From assembly GCA_026260175.1 (NCBI GenBank), contig JAKCWW010000727.1, forward strand, positions 30,479 to 94,478: a stretch of DNA of 64,000 bases, given 5' to 3'. Every line of letters begins with the position of its first letter. The stretch's first letter is position 1. This DNA comes from Reticulitermes lucifugus (taxonomy: Eukaryota; Arthropoda; Insecta; Blattodea; Rhinotermitidae). A program made the translations under genes and the position numbers. The notes beneath the pieces were generated by a model. It worked only from the letters and a program-made list of their open reading frames with translations, did not search any database and was not told the origin of the DNA. Shown here piece by piece: positions 25,376-37,499 of this stretch.

Positions 25376-27024
25376 GTTATTTCCTACAGACAGATATCAA
25401 ATCTAAATAACTGGTAAACATTTAAAATTGCGCATCCCCGCCATATTTGTTTTTGCTTATTTCTAAATGCTACTTCAACATTATAAGGAATATGTATGAG
25501 CTCTCTCAGTATCAAATTACATAACCCCACCTACAATAGCAATTTACCAATCGTTATCAAACTGAAACTTATAAACAAACTGCTAAACCAACATTATTCA
25601 ATTACACAATCTACTAAAAAAACTTTAAAAATGTAGCATAATTTAAAAATATGTCTCCATATATCGAAACAGGACCATTATTAGGTTGCTTAAATTTTAC
25701 TAACAAAATTGAATTTTTTAATGATCACAGCAAATTTCGTAAAAATCTATCAAATATTGCCAATTTCATTGTGCGGGGAACAGAGACAAAACACGCAAAG
25801 GCTTTTCTTTCTTAGGAAAAACAAAGAAATTTAATAAGAAAAGCACGGCAAAGATCGAAATACAAATATCGCTTGGCTATATTACAAAGGAATGTACTAT
25901 GTCTGAACGTGGAACAAAATAACACTGACTTTCGAGAACAAACTCCACACAACGGTCTGGAAGTTCAAATTCATTGAGTTTAAAATTACAGTGTACTTTT
26001 AAGACGCACTGTTTACATTAAAAATACCTAAAAGGCTTAATAGAAGCTGTAACAAATTGATTCGCAGTTACGTAAAAGAAAGTTGAGTACACAGATGTCC
26101 CATAATTTGCGTAAAGAAATGAAACCCAGTTTCATCCCTGTAAATTATTAATTTAATGAAACCATTGCAGTTACTTAAACCTGTACAATGGCTATCCTCT
26201 CCGTATCCATATCTGTATAAAACTGGTGAACCTTGGGATTTGAAAACTTCTTTCAAACTGAAGAGTCTATGTCGCTGGAGATATAAAGAGAGCAAAACTT
26301 TGTTTCAGAATGGTAAAAAGAATTTTTGCAGAGTTTACTGAAGATATTTAAATAGTCATTTTATAATACAACATTATTATTGTACAGCAATACGATACAC
26401 GCAGATTTCTAATTACTTTAAAATAAACATGTCCATGCATATTCTGCTCATTGTATGAAGTCAAGCCTTGCATTTTTATGAGAAAATCATGAGTTCAAAA
26501 AAATGCGAGACAATGAGAAAAAAAACGGTCGTTTTAAAATGTAAGCACTAAAATTAATTACACGGTCATTAAACCTAAGACGAATGCATTAGTTTAAAAG
26601 AGAAGCCGACTTTGAATTAGGATTCACAAAAGCAGGTCACTTCAAACAGGACAGACGAAGGAGAAATTCTCGATTTAACACAGTGGTTTCTAAGTCGTAT
26701 CAGAATAAGAGAAAAAGGAGGGCGAAGGCTGTGGAAAATGTTGATCGTAATGACGATGCTACAACCGAAAGACTAGATGAAGAAGAGTTGCTAAAGTTGC
26801 TAAATCAGGCACACAACTTTGTCCTGACTACGCGTATTCTATCATGCATTGCATAGCAGAGAAAGGTACAATAAAAAGCTGAATTTTGAAGAAACTAGTT
26901 ATAAATATAATTAATTTTTCATTGCTTCTTTAAGACTCTCACACCAGAAGAAACACAAATTACTTCGTATATTATTAAACGATTCTTTATCAAGTGCACA
27001 GATCCGAAAAAAGGTACCTTTAGA
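25376..27024. other. No feature recognised
   Basis: AT-rich anonymous sequence; short ORFs without recognisable similarity. Confidence 0.55.
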
Positions 27025-27246
27025 TTTTTTTTTTGTATGGCTCGACAGCCCTATATAGGCCTGGGCCTCCTCGTTTCGTCGAGGCTTCANNNNNNNNNNN
27101 NNNNNNNNNNNNNNNNNNNNNNNNNNNNNNNNNNNNNNNCTCACAAGAGAGAGACATCCATGCCCCCGGTGGGATTCGAACCCACGATCCTAGTAAGCGA
27201 GCCGTCGAAGACCCACGCCTTAGACCTCACGGCCACTGGGATCGGC
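27025..27246 (-). mobile_element. SINE-A copy 3, minus strand, interrupted by an assembly gap
   Basis: Reading the minus strand from 27246, the head begins GCCGATCCCAGTGGCCGTGA, carries the B box GGGTTCGAATCCC and, beyond a 50-N gap (27090-27139), ends in the family tail followed by an A run (T10 at 27025-27034 on the plus strand). It lies 48 bp from SINE-A copy 4 in head-to-head orientation. Confidence 0.88.
27090..27139. other. Assembly gap (50 N)
   Basis: N run inside SINE-A copy 3. Confidence 0.99.
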
Positions 27247-27294
27247 TAGAAAGAGATATTATCGGAGGGAAATAGAGCAATTGAAATTTCATGA

Positions 27295-27490
27295 GCCCAT
27301 CCCGGTGACCGTGCGGTCTAGGCGTGGATCTGCGGCCACTTACTTGCTGGGATTGTGGGTTCGAATCCCGCCGGGGGCATGGATGTCTGTCTGTTGTGAA
27401 TGTTGTGCGTTGTAAGGTAGATGTCTCTGCGACGGGCTGATTAGTCGTCCAGAGGAGTCCTACTGAGTATTGTGTGTTTCCTTGAGTGTC
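27295..27490 (+). mobile_element. SINE-A copy 4, 3' truncated
   Basis: Starts GCCCATCCCGGTGACCGTGC, has an intact B box (GGGTTCGAATCCC near 27356) and the GCGACGGGCTGATTAGTCGTC body, then loses similarity after about 27485 before the family 3' end. The A box carries a change (GTGACCGTGCGG). There is no A tail. Confidence 0.85.
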
Positions 27491-28183
27491 ATAAGATGTA
27501 AAACTGACACTCTACACTTACAATTATTGCGTAGAAGAGGTAAGACTAAGAAAAACAAGAAATGTCTTGATATTTCGTTTCTTCTTATCTACATTATGCT
27601 CACCTATTGTATCAGCAGTGAGGATAAAATGGGTATTATAAAGCAAATTGTCTTCAGTGCTGTTTCTGGTTAAGAGTAAGAAATTACTCGTAATTTTATT
27701 TACTTACGCATTCACCATTTATATAAACGCTTCAGTTTAATGCTACTCGCTATCAAGTAAGACCTAGTGACGTACAGAAAAACACGACCTGTCATTTTTT
27801 CCTTAATTTATGCCTTTCACGTCTGTCATTCCATAATCTATCAAGTATATTTATAAAGTACTATGATGTCCAACAAAGAAGGCGAAATTGCTCGTACATA
27901 AGAAATATTTTAAATTGTCCGTCTAATCAAAACTGGATATATTTATCCAGCTTTCGTAAAGTAGATTCTGGTCAAATCAGTGTGTTAACAAAGCCGCTTT
28001 AACATTGCTTTTATTTTCATCTCGTACAATTTAACATAAATAGAAAATGGGCTTCAATAAGTAATGCTTTACAAACTTATCAATCGATGGTGCCTTTAAA
28101 TAACACACGTAACATTTCACTACACGAGTCCAAATCAGAAACTAAAAAAGCACTGCTGCCTTGAGGCTTATTTTACAACCCTG
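27491..28183. other. No feature recognised
   Basis: Anonymous AT-rich sequence. Confidence 0.55.
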
Positions 28184-28386
28184 TGATGAAGATAATGTTT
28201 TCCGTTTTTCCGTGTAATGGAGCACCGGTGGAATGAAATTGACCGGGGAAAACCGAAGTACTCCGGGGAAAACCTGTCCCAGTGCCACTTTGTTCATCAC
28301 AAACCCCACATGAACTGACCCGGGATCGAACCCCGGTCGCCGCGGTGAGAGGCCGGCGACTAACCGCCTGAGCCATGACACGGTCC
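28184..28386 (-). mobile_element. SINE-C copy 1, full-length head
   Basis: The minus strand opens GGACCGTGTCATGGCTCAGG with a tRNA-like A box (TGGCTCAGGCGG) and B box (GGGTTCGATCCC). The body contains GGCACTGGGACAGGTTTTCC and GTACTTCGGTTTTCCCC and ends in CACCGGTGCTCCATTAC plus an AT-rich, TCATC-containing tail. A diverged second copy lies at 59085. No target-site duplication was recognised. Unrelated in body sequence to SINE-A and SINE-B. Confidence 0.82.
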
Positions 28387-29924
28387 TATATCCAGAGTTA
28401 ATTATAATCATTAAAGATCAAACTGCTTCTCATTGAAAACTGAAAAAGTATTCAAGTTCATAGGAAATATTCCACCGACAATCCACACTCATATTTACTT
28501 ACCTAACTTCGTTGCTATATACTCTAAAATACTAGTAACACTGCTAATTAAACAAGAAGGGAGAAGTCAATAAAACAAGTGGATCAAAACTGCTTACGAG
28601 CAGTAATATAATGATAGAAATGCGAAGGCTTCTTTGTGACCCATAGATACTTGTCGACATATAATCGATATTCGAACTTACCTGCGCTTTGTTTCAGTTG
28701 GAATAAAATTATAAATAGAGCAATTCCTCAGTTTACGAGCTTAATTCTTTCTTCGAAAAGGGAATTTAGTTTTCCATTACTTCCGCCATAATTACAATTT
28801 AACTGGTTCCGGAAGTCAAATGTTCCCACCCAAATACAAAACGTTCTTCGTAACAAAACTCATATAAAGTACTGAATTATGAAAATAATAACAGTTACAT
28901 TCAATTATCACATTCTTTTTAATTATTTTGTGCATAAATATCATTTACAACAACAAAGTTGTGTGGAAATGCATAAAACTTAGGTACAATCCTAACTACA
29001 ATATGATACACAAAAACATCCTAAGATTAAAGGTTTGAAAAATTATTAACGAGGAGAAAAAACAATAAGACAGGCTGCGATCCTGCTGCAACTGCGTAGA
29101 GTGCTTAGGGAATTTCTGACCTTCTGCATATTCGGAAAGTTTCGCAAAAGACAACAGCCGAGAACAGGTGCTGGGAAGAACCATCGGTTTGCGAAAGAAT
29201 GGAGTTTGTTCCTGTAAGCGAAGACTGCCTCGTAAACTGAGAGCAAGTAGTCATGTGTGCAAGTCAGATACGCGAAAACTCGCAAAATACATGCTCGTAT
29301 ACCGAGAGGTTACGGTAGTTTTCTCTGGAGGAATACTGTTCGTACTTCTTATTTGTTAATGTGAAATCGATTCTAATATTTCCAACTGACAGATATGTAG
29401 GTTAAATTTATGTGAAGGATAGCCAGAAATTTCAAAGCGCACTGCCAGGACCGAAATTAAAGTAGTAGCACAGTTTTCGGCCAGCAAGAGTCGTAGTGAC
29501 GCCACCTTCTGTGCCAATTTACTGACAGAGCTATAAGATTCTTCTTTGCTTCTAAGCAGTCGTTTATTTGTGTGCGTATTTAAGTGGAGTCAGCGACTAA
29601 GGTCTGATTTAGAGGAACAGTGCGATTTCTTAAATTATGCTTCAGAATCTGAAGAATTGAATCACATACATGATATGCTCAAAACATATTTCGATAAAAA
29701 TTACATGGGAAGAACACAGTTTTAAACGTTTCTCTCGATTCAATCGTGGGAAAATTTGGTTTAAGCCTGTACGCCTTGATTTCGGCACCGTATGGGAGAA
29801 AACTTTCAGAGGATTCGCTAAATAATCAAAGAAATACCATTTTGGAAATGGCTGGTAATTTAGGCCTTCCGCATGGAAAAAGACAGTAAATTTTAAGGAG
29901 CGACTTAAACATGTGGCGTATCTC
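28387..29924. other. No feature recognised
   Basis: Anonymous sequence. Two overlapping antisense ORFs near 29046-29359 have no recognisable similarity. Confidence 0.5.
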
Positions 29925-30170
29925 CGTGAAGTCTATGCCTCGAGGGGAAGAAGAAGCGGAAAGTTTTGGGCGCTATGTAATGGCTCTTGTGCCACACCTT
30001 CTTTACGCGCCTGATTTGGCCTCTTGTGACTTATTCTTCTTTCCGAGAAGGAAATCGCATCCACCATATTCTCGATAGTCACGACCAATTGCCTACCGTG
30101 CTACATACTCTTCCACAAAGTCAGTTTCAATAAAGCTGCAAGCAGTGGCAGAAACGTTGAAGCATGACCA
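29925..30170 (+). pseudogene. mariner transposase C-terminal remnant
   Basis: The frame beginning at 29989 reads YAPDLASCDLFFFP, a close match to the YSPDLAPCDFFLFP signature around the third catalytic Asp of mariner transposases. About 60 bp further on, in another frame, FQ-stop-SCKQWQKR (30124-30157) matches the FQxCFxQWKxR segment near the mariner C-terminus. Stops and a frame change separate the two, and the upstream catalytic and DNA-binding domains cannot be followed. It is an old, dead fragment. I recognise the superfamily from the motif order only. Confidence 0.7.
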
Positions 30171-31389
30171 TAAATTCGGAAGGGTATTAGAGAAAGTGAC
30201 TAAAACGACAAATAAAAAACGGTAAGCGTGTACTGCTTTATCGACCCAGTCCAGAAACTGTTGGCTCATATAATAAAATTACTTCTTTTTTACATTGCCT
30301 TATACGGCAGAAGAGAAATGTGAATATTTGATAAGGGAGAATTTTACAATACAAGCATATTAAACTATTGTCAATGTATAGGCCTACTTAAATCGTTGCG
30401 GTAACATAACGGTCGACGTCCAGTACGTAGATGTAAAACTGAAAAACATTCACTCAAAAAATTAGCTAAAACCTTGCGTCTACATCGTACTGAAAACTTG
30501 CCATATCATACCTGGAAAGTAAAAAGGAGAATATTCAGGATGCTGGCATACAAAGGAGTACAAGATAAAATAAGACACTTCTGCTGATAGTATGAAATTT
30601 TAACATGAGAATTGCACACAAAATATTCATCAACATTCAAAGCAAAATAAATGCTAAAGTAAGTACTTAATTCCAAGCAACACTTACGAGTTCTTTCTTG
30701 AGAAACTAAAAGCTATTCAACTAGTGAAGAAACCCCACGTTTTACAGAGCCCCAAAATTAATTGCCGCATTCACAATAGCCAAACATTTTATCAAATCCT
30801 GAGGGAAATAAAACGAATCCATATTTGAGATTCGTTTTTATATTGTCCTCCCACAAACACCTATATCAAACAAGTAGTTTTTGCCCTTGGCTTTCTTGAC
30901 CAAAATTTACATGCACTTTCATCTCTTCCATTCATTAAACTTGAATTTATTACCACAATAATATTTGATGAAAGTACACATCATGGAGTTTTTTCTTGCA
31001 GGTCTGCAATTTTTGCAACTTCCTCTCGCTTCTTCCTTCCCTATTTCATCAATGCTTCCAAACACACTCAAATCTTTAACAAGCAAAACCAAAAAATACA
31101 ATAGGACTCTTCACCTTTCAAATTATAGACATAATTATCACCTCCATTCCAGCAACACATAAGGATTTTACAGTTCTTTTCAGTGCCCGAATATCGCGAA
31201 TGTGGAGAATGTTCAGTAATTAAAACCTGGGCATAAAAATTACATGAGGATTTATTACAAATTTAAATGTAGTTCACCCATTCCTTCGTCACTATTTTTG
31301 AACACAATGTTCGAGGATATTGGTGCATTTTTTCCATATGGACATAAGTTTAAAACCTCCGTTACGGTACAAATATGATCGTACACTCG
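30171..31389. other. No feature recognised
   Basis: Anonymous AT-rich sequence with chance ORFs. Confidence 0.5.
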
Positions 31390-31725
31390 CTAGTGCAGTT
31401 TCAATAAGACTACTCCAATGTAGAGGTTAAAAGTCGAATTGTAACTGGTTGATTTTCCAAAACGAGTTCCTCCACTCATACTTCGTTCATGTCCGTCCAC
31501 GCTGTGCTATGCCGATCGATGTCAGCATCATCATGGATGCCCTTTCGACAATTTTCGAAATCTCTGCACCATTTTGTGACATAATGCACTCTCATTACGC
31601 TGTCATAATATACCTCTATCAACGGGCGATTATTTTAGATGGAGTACATAAGTTTCGTCCCCCCACCCAAAAAAAAATAATAACACCACGAACTTCTTCG
31701 CGGGACCAAATGTCCAATGCAGTTG
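31390..31725 (-). pseudogene. mariner-like transposase N-terminal (helix-turn-helix) remnant
   Basis: On the minus strand the reading starts LDIWSREEVRGVI near 31717, like the WSREEVRAVIRFL opening of mariner-like proteins. It continues with a KMVQRFRKLSKGHP segment near 31575 (usual form: V-x-KWCxxFxxGR) and VEELVLENQPVTIR at 31475-31434, matching the V-x-ELV-x-x-NRRVTIR helix-turn-helix block. Frameshifts join the three pieces and no catalytic domain follows. It is on the opposite strand from the 29925 relic, so the two need not come from one insertion. Confidence 0.6.
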
Positions 31726-31829
31726 TCATTGCACATCAACTTATCCCCTAAACGGCTTCCTACTGACTCCTGTGTCATCTGTTGCACATTATCCCTACTA
31801 CAAGTGCGTGCATCCTACCGAAATATATA

Positions 31830-31858
31830 ATACATACATACATACATAAATGCATACA
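31830..31858. repeat. (CATA)n microsatellite
   Basis: Tandem CATA units with one interruption. Confidence 0.9.
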
Positions 31859-32084
31859 TTCCATGTATCCATAATTGTGTGACAAACATAATAGGATGTG
31901 GAACAAGTCATAAATTCAAAATATACAAACTTTTACAGTGCAAAACACTATAATATTTGATTAACACAAGGATTAGAGGCTAGGGAACTTTACTTATTAA
32001 ATGTGCTTCGTATTCCTACAAAGTGCTGCAGTTTTGTTCACGGAATTCCCCTTCAAACAATCGATTAGGCCTGTTCTTGGTGCT

Positions 32085-32345
32085 TGGTGGGAGCCAGTAA
32101 GTAGGCTACACGTACTGACTTTGATGTAGAGCGGGTTGTCGAAGAGAAGGCGTCGGTCTGTGAAGCTGTGAAATGAGGCGGGAAGTGAGCAGCGAAGGGG
32201 TTGGAGCGGGCGGGGTGTACTAGGCTTCAGAGTAGTCGGGGGCAGTTAGAGTAACGTATCGTCGTCAGAGTGCTGACGTAGACATATTCCTCTCCTGATG
32301 CTACAGCAAGGCGTCGGCTTCCGCCAGACAAGGTCACGTGACTTG
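32085..32345. other. G+C-rich, CpG-containing island in AT-rich DNA
   Basis: The stretch is visibly richer in G and CpG than its surroundings, for example GGAGCGGGCGGGGTGTAC near 32204, and ends in the palindrome GTCACGTGAC (32333-32342), an E-box-like site. It could be a promoter or 5' exon of a host gene, or GC-rich repeat debris. No ORF or TATA context decides between these. Confidence 0.3.
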
Positions 32346-32579
32346 AAATATTTACCTCAATATCTCTCCACAACTAGTCGCTTTATAGTGTGTTTCACGG
32401 TTGGAATATGGTGAAAATATTAAACTTTATAAGGGACGTTCTGATGTAGAAACCGTCATATAAAGTACATGGAGATAAAATTATCAACACGAAGATCAGA
32501 TATGAGCAATTATTGAAAAAAATAACATTTCTCATTATAAGCAGACATTAGCGAGTTATTATCATAAATTGTCCTAGAC

Positions 32580-32790
32580 CTTTACGTAAAGTACCCGTTA
32601 TTCAAGTCAGATTTTAATAAAACTTGGAATTTTTTCGGCAGATTTTCAAAAAATCCTCAAATAACAAATTTCATGAAAATTCGTCCAGTGGAAGCCGAGT
32701 TGTTTCATGCGGAAGGACGGACAGACAGACAGACAGTCATAACGAAGCTAATTGTCGCTTTTAGTAATTTTGCGAACGCGTCTAAAAACG
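32580..32790 (+). repeat. Dispersed repeat D, copy 4 (short form)
   Basis: Contains TTTCATGAAAATTCGTCCAG, TGGAAGCCGAGTTGTTTCAT, a clean GGACAGACAGACAGACAG run and AACGAAGCTAATTGTCGC in the family order. The 5' TACCTCCTCGG block seen in copies 2 and 3 is absent. Its GACA run is one of the purest of the four. Confidence 0.75.
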
Positions 32791-33849
32791 AGGCGATGAG
32801 CAAAACCACAAATAGCCAATGCATCGGAAGTAGAATGACAAAGATTAGTTATATATCTTGGCATACTCTACACTATTCAGCTGAATGATTTCGACACAGA
32901 TTTATGCATTGTTACTTAAAATATGCGAAATAATGATATTTTATGGCGTATTGATAGACTGTACTGGGCAATGAAGAGTTGAGAGGTTACATGTAACCCG
33001 GATTTTGTATGGAGTTTCAGAATGTTCTTAATCACTGAACATGTTTTTCAGCAATTTCTAAATCATAACTGTAACACTCTTCCTGTATATCCCTTCCGCA
33101 CTCTTTTCCTCTCTCATCCCCTGGTAATAGAGGAGCCCGCTGTGCATAATCACATCTTCGGTAGGTTGCCTAGGTAACGCCTGTTTATACAATGGTCACA
33201 CCGAACTACATCAATCAATCTGCCACCTTGCAGACACCCTAGATATATCATCCACCACGTGACAAACCAGTCCATTACAAAATGAGCTGTCGTGAACTCT
33301 TTTTTTTTGTCTCATCGTGAAATGAGGCATGGCAGAATACGATGATGTCAAAATTCTGAGAGCCAGGTTGTTTACTGAAAATATACTCAGTCAACGTACT
33401 TCGTAATGGCGTGTCTAGCAGCTTACGTATAACGTACAATAGCTAAGGACGGTGACCCAATAAAGGGTCATCTATATGGAACATACTCGAGTATTTTCCG
33501 ACTACACATTGAAATACCTTCCTATGTACTCGTATTTATATCCTATACTCGTAGACTTATTTTTTGCTACGTATTAATAAGGTTTAGTAAAGTGTTGTCA
33601 ACACCACATGTATAAGACGCAAAGGGAACGGCTTGTACCAAGAGTAAAACTTAACAATATACTGCGCCCACTTCAGTCAACAGAATCCCTTCATCCTGAT
33701 GGATCAACAAAAATTAAACTGTAAAATATTAACAATAGTGCATACTGATATACCATTCTGAAGATGATCATTGTTGTAATAATTATATACTTCATGAACT
33801 TTGTCCATCATTTTGTGTTAAAAGGTAATGAGAAGTAATTAAACTTAAT
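32791..33849. other. No feature recognised
   Basis: Anonymous sequence. Confidence 0.55.
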
Positions 33850-34098
33850 GCCGACCCCAGTGGCCGCGCGGTCTATGACGTGGGCCTGCGGCTGATCTGT
33901 TGCTGGGATTGTGGGTTCGAATTCCACAGGCGGCATTGGTGTCTGTCTTTTGTGATTGATGTGTATTGTCAAGTAGAGGTCTCTGCGTCGGGTTGATCAC
34001 TCGTGCAGAGGAGTCCTACCGACTGTGGTGTGTCTGACTGAGTGTGACAGCGAGGCCTCGACTTTCTAGGGGCTATTGCGCCATGAAAAAAAAAATTG
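33850..34098 (+). mobile_element. SINE-A copy 5, near full length
   Basis: Starts GCCGACCCCAGTGGCCGCGC, B box GGGTTCGAATTCC, body TCTCTGCGTCGGGTTGATCA, and family 3' end GGGGCTATTGCGCCATG followed by an A10 run. Slightly shortened before the 3' end compared with copy 2. Confidence 0.88.
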
Positions 34099-34419
34099 AA
34101 TAAAATACTACGTTTCGTGGACAGCCCAAGAGCTGGGTTTGATTCTGTCCACAATATCTAGTATTTCATATACTTTATATACAATATATTTTTATTATAT
34201 GTACATATAGTTTTATATATTGTTTTCATTACCTTCTAACACGAAACAACCTTAAAGTCCATGAAGATGATGAGTCAAGTAATATGTGGTTTACCTGAAA
34301 GGGACAAAAGTGATACACATGCATTCTTGGCAACTTTACATACTACAATAAGATTCGTGTCTATTTACTGCAGATAGAGTTGCAGTTGCTACTCTGAGTA
34401 ATAAAAATGGAAAGTTGGC

Positions 34420-34600
34420 CCTAAGCATGTTATGAAGGCATGTGGGCGAATTAAGCTATAGCTCCATTTTATCGTAACCTTGACACTAGATGCTGATGAG
34501 TCGTCAGCTTCACGAACCGGCCACATTATCCTCGGGGAAGGATTCCCAGTGCCCAGTGAATAAGAGACTATATGGAACCCAGAGGCGATAACAGTAACAG
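34420..34600 (-). mobile_element. SINE-B copy, headless, minus strand
   Basis: Plus-strand ATGAAGGCATGTGGGCGA and GTAACCTTGACACTAGATG align with ATGAAGGTGTGTGGGGGA and GTAACCTCGGCACTAGATG in the copy at 60395; CCGGCCACATTATCCTCGGG matches the GC-rich body. The tRNA head is missing. The family R LINE fragment begins shortly downstream. Confidence 0.6.
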
Positions 34601-34639
34601 CACAGAGATGAATCCGTTACTTGCGGAAACATGTGACGT

Positions 34640-34965
34640 TAAAGAGATGTTAATTACCAGTAACTTGGATTCATACATTTGAATTCAGAAAAGCTTTGTT
34701 GCGGAAACCTAAAGGAAATAGATCATATGGAATACCTAGGCGTAGGTGGAATAATATTAAAATAGGTCTCAAAGAAAGAGCATGAGCGGGTGTTGATTCG
34801 ATTCATCTGGCCCATAATAGGGACAGTAAGTGGGCGGTTTTGAGCACAGAATTAACTATCGGGATCCATTAAACGCGGGGAATTTCTTGACAAACTTAGA
34901 TCTATTTGATTCCGAAGAAGGAATCTGCTCCACGGAGTTAGGTAGTTATCCTAACTAACTGTCCA
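34640..34965 (+). pseudogene. Family R LINE 3'-end fragment with short TAGT-type tail
   Basis: The coding remnant reads LLRKPKGNRSYGIPRRRWNN near 34695, corresponding to the KPEGKRPLGRPRRRWEDN-like patch. It is followed by a degraded Asp-x-x-x-Ile-His-Leu-Ala-His-Asn-Arg-Asp segment (usual form AQDRDRW) and then the non-coding end AAACGCGGGGAATTTCTTGA ... GGAATCTGCTCCACGGAGTT and TAGGTAGTTA. Several stops interrupt the frame. The protein tail would lie downstream of the reverse transcriptase in a full element; none of the enzyme domains are here. Confidence 0.75.
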
Positions 34966-37499
34966 GTATTCATGCTGTGTATAATACTATCAGCGAAATC
35001 GAATAAACGTACAGAAATCTAGAGGTTATATTTGAAGGCAAATTCGGTTAGCTGCGCATTAACTCGACATAAATATGAACACTGAGTTCTCCAACACCGA
35101 TGCACCACCACTTACACAATTTCAACTTACACCATTTTAGACTTACAAATTTTAAAAAAAAACTAATAATACAATTTTTGAAACGCAACAAATTTTCTTT
35201 TAAGAGAATGAAATCGTAGTGAGGCAGGGTTTGCACAGGAAGTATGAGGGAAGTCCGGAAGAGCTGTGCCACTAGTACTGTTGCCCCATCAAGAGACACA
35301 GCTCTGACATATCCATACTATTAACTGTACAACAATAAAAGACAGGCACACAACAACTTCTAACAATACAGGCAAAATGTCTGACATATGACGGGGCTGC
35401 CATAACATTCAGAATATAATCCACTTCCCATTTCATAACACTTCCTTGTTTCTTTATGATTTATCAACTCATTACACTAATTGTTATTGAATTATTAATT
35501 TACTATGTACATACTTGAGTGCCTGATATTTGACTGAAAATAAATGACACACATCTCATGCAAAACAAATTATGTTTCATTTTATTTCTTATGTAATTCT
35601 TTTGTTATAATACTCTTTGTAAATATTTTATCATCTGATAAAACCTTTCTTTATATTGTCTTCTTCTCACATTAAATTAATTACACCAAAATTGCAACTA
35701 CCAAAACAAATATTCTGATAAAAATGAACAACTGTGAAATTATCAAATGCAATCCGCATAAAGTATCACTGAAATACGAATATTTTAAGGACGGTTTTAA
35801 TTCAACACAACAGAATAAACCGATTTCTCCCTACGGCAGCAACAGATTTAAAATCAATCGATCGTTTCTTTTGTTTTGTCAGTATTTTTCAAGGTCGGTC
35901 CATTTTATTCTTAGATCAGAAAAAGTGTTGATTTCCGCCATTTAACTGCGGCCATATCTTCGTAAGACGTATTATATGCATGATGTATAAATGTATAAGT
36001 CTCGAGCTCGTACTTCAAAAGAACTCACTAATTACTCAACTCTTTCTTCGATCTCAGGTGTACCTCACAGAGAACACATACGGTAACTATGGCAAGCGGG
36101 GTGTGACTCACTGTCACAAAGAGTCTTACGTGCAGTGGATATCTGCACATATATAATTCCCATTACATTCGAAAACCAGCCTTAAAATAAAGAGGGTATA
36201 TTCTGAATTCCCTGTCATTTCGGTAGACCAGACATGTTAAGGACTAAAAATGTCCTGCATGGTCCACGGCGATTCTAGAGGACCAGTTTCACGATACAGT
36301 TTGTGAAATTGGCCGATAAGAAAAAGAATCCCGTCGGCCCCTATTTCCATTGCCAATAAATGAAGGCGAAGAGAAAAATAAAATCAAAGAATATCAAGTG
36401 ATTTTTTTTTTCTCAAAGGAGGACACGCACTGTCTTCATGAGTTAGGGAGACAATAAAAAATTCTTTTCACATAATTCCTGAAAAGAACAAAAAATCTCT
36501 TTATATTATCAACGTTCATTTTTATTAAAGATTTTTTGTGAAGTATATTTCCTTTATTCATTTTAAGATATGAGTCTTTATACTTTAAAAACACTCATTC
36601 TTATAGTCTGAAGTCTCTTACAATGGAAATTTTGTTTCGTATAAAATCCCTTTTATGATGTTCACTGTCCGTTATCGTTTCCAATTTTAAAACTCTGTCG
36701 GTGATTCTATTCACCAGTAGGATGGAGACGATTGTGTACAGGCAAGTTCATACTGCTTGTGCAGAAAGGAATACTTTATTTTTCCAGTCTTCTCCAAATG
36801 TACAGAATGAGATGTTCTGGAATAACAGAAGAGGAAGTTCTGATGTTCTTTTCCCACTTCAAAGCCGAATTAACCTTCCGAGGTTCTGGCGAATGAGCGT
36901 CAACGGATTAGCCTTAATTTACGTCAAGTTAAGAATGATTTTTCGTGATTTGTTTAATACATCATGAGCAACTAACGCAGATATAACAAATAAAAATAAA
37001 CGAATCAAGATATCATTACCGTTCCATAATCGCATACCTCAGTGCCTCGAATAGATTCAGCTGCAGACATTGCAGGCTTTTAGACAACTTAGAGCGTCCT
37101 CAATCACGGAGCCGAAGTGATATTTTTCAAAATATTTGAAAACTGTATTGAAATATTGCGCGCCATTACGTCAGCTGGACAACAATATGTCAACTACTCA
37201 TTTTATTTACCATCCATGAAACGTGTAACTTAACAGGGGTACTGATAAGACCGCGTCCACCACGAGGAAAGAGATTTCTTATAAAGGATTTATAAAGTAT
37301 TAAGTAAATAGGAACGTACGATTATTCCAAAAAAAGTAATTAATCGCAGACTTCAAGTATTTCTCGTTAATACGTGTGTTTCTTATTCCGATATCCGCAA
37401 AGAAAACACTGTAAACTGTCTTATATTCGTATCAGCAGCTGATATCTTACAGCTTAGCAGAAACAGCAATGAAGTGCGCAAATTATGAGCACGTATATA
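34966..37499. other. No feature recognised
   Basis: Anonymous AT-rich sequence. The 83-aa (35048-35299, minus) and 88-aa (36701-36967) ORFs show no recognisable domain. Confidence 0.5.

Noticed and set aside
34490-34520. CTGATGAGTCGTCAGC as a third hammerhead motif
   Set aside because: There is no GAAA strand at the right distance and the sequence lies inside a SINE-B copy, where it is explained by family similarity.
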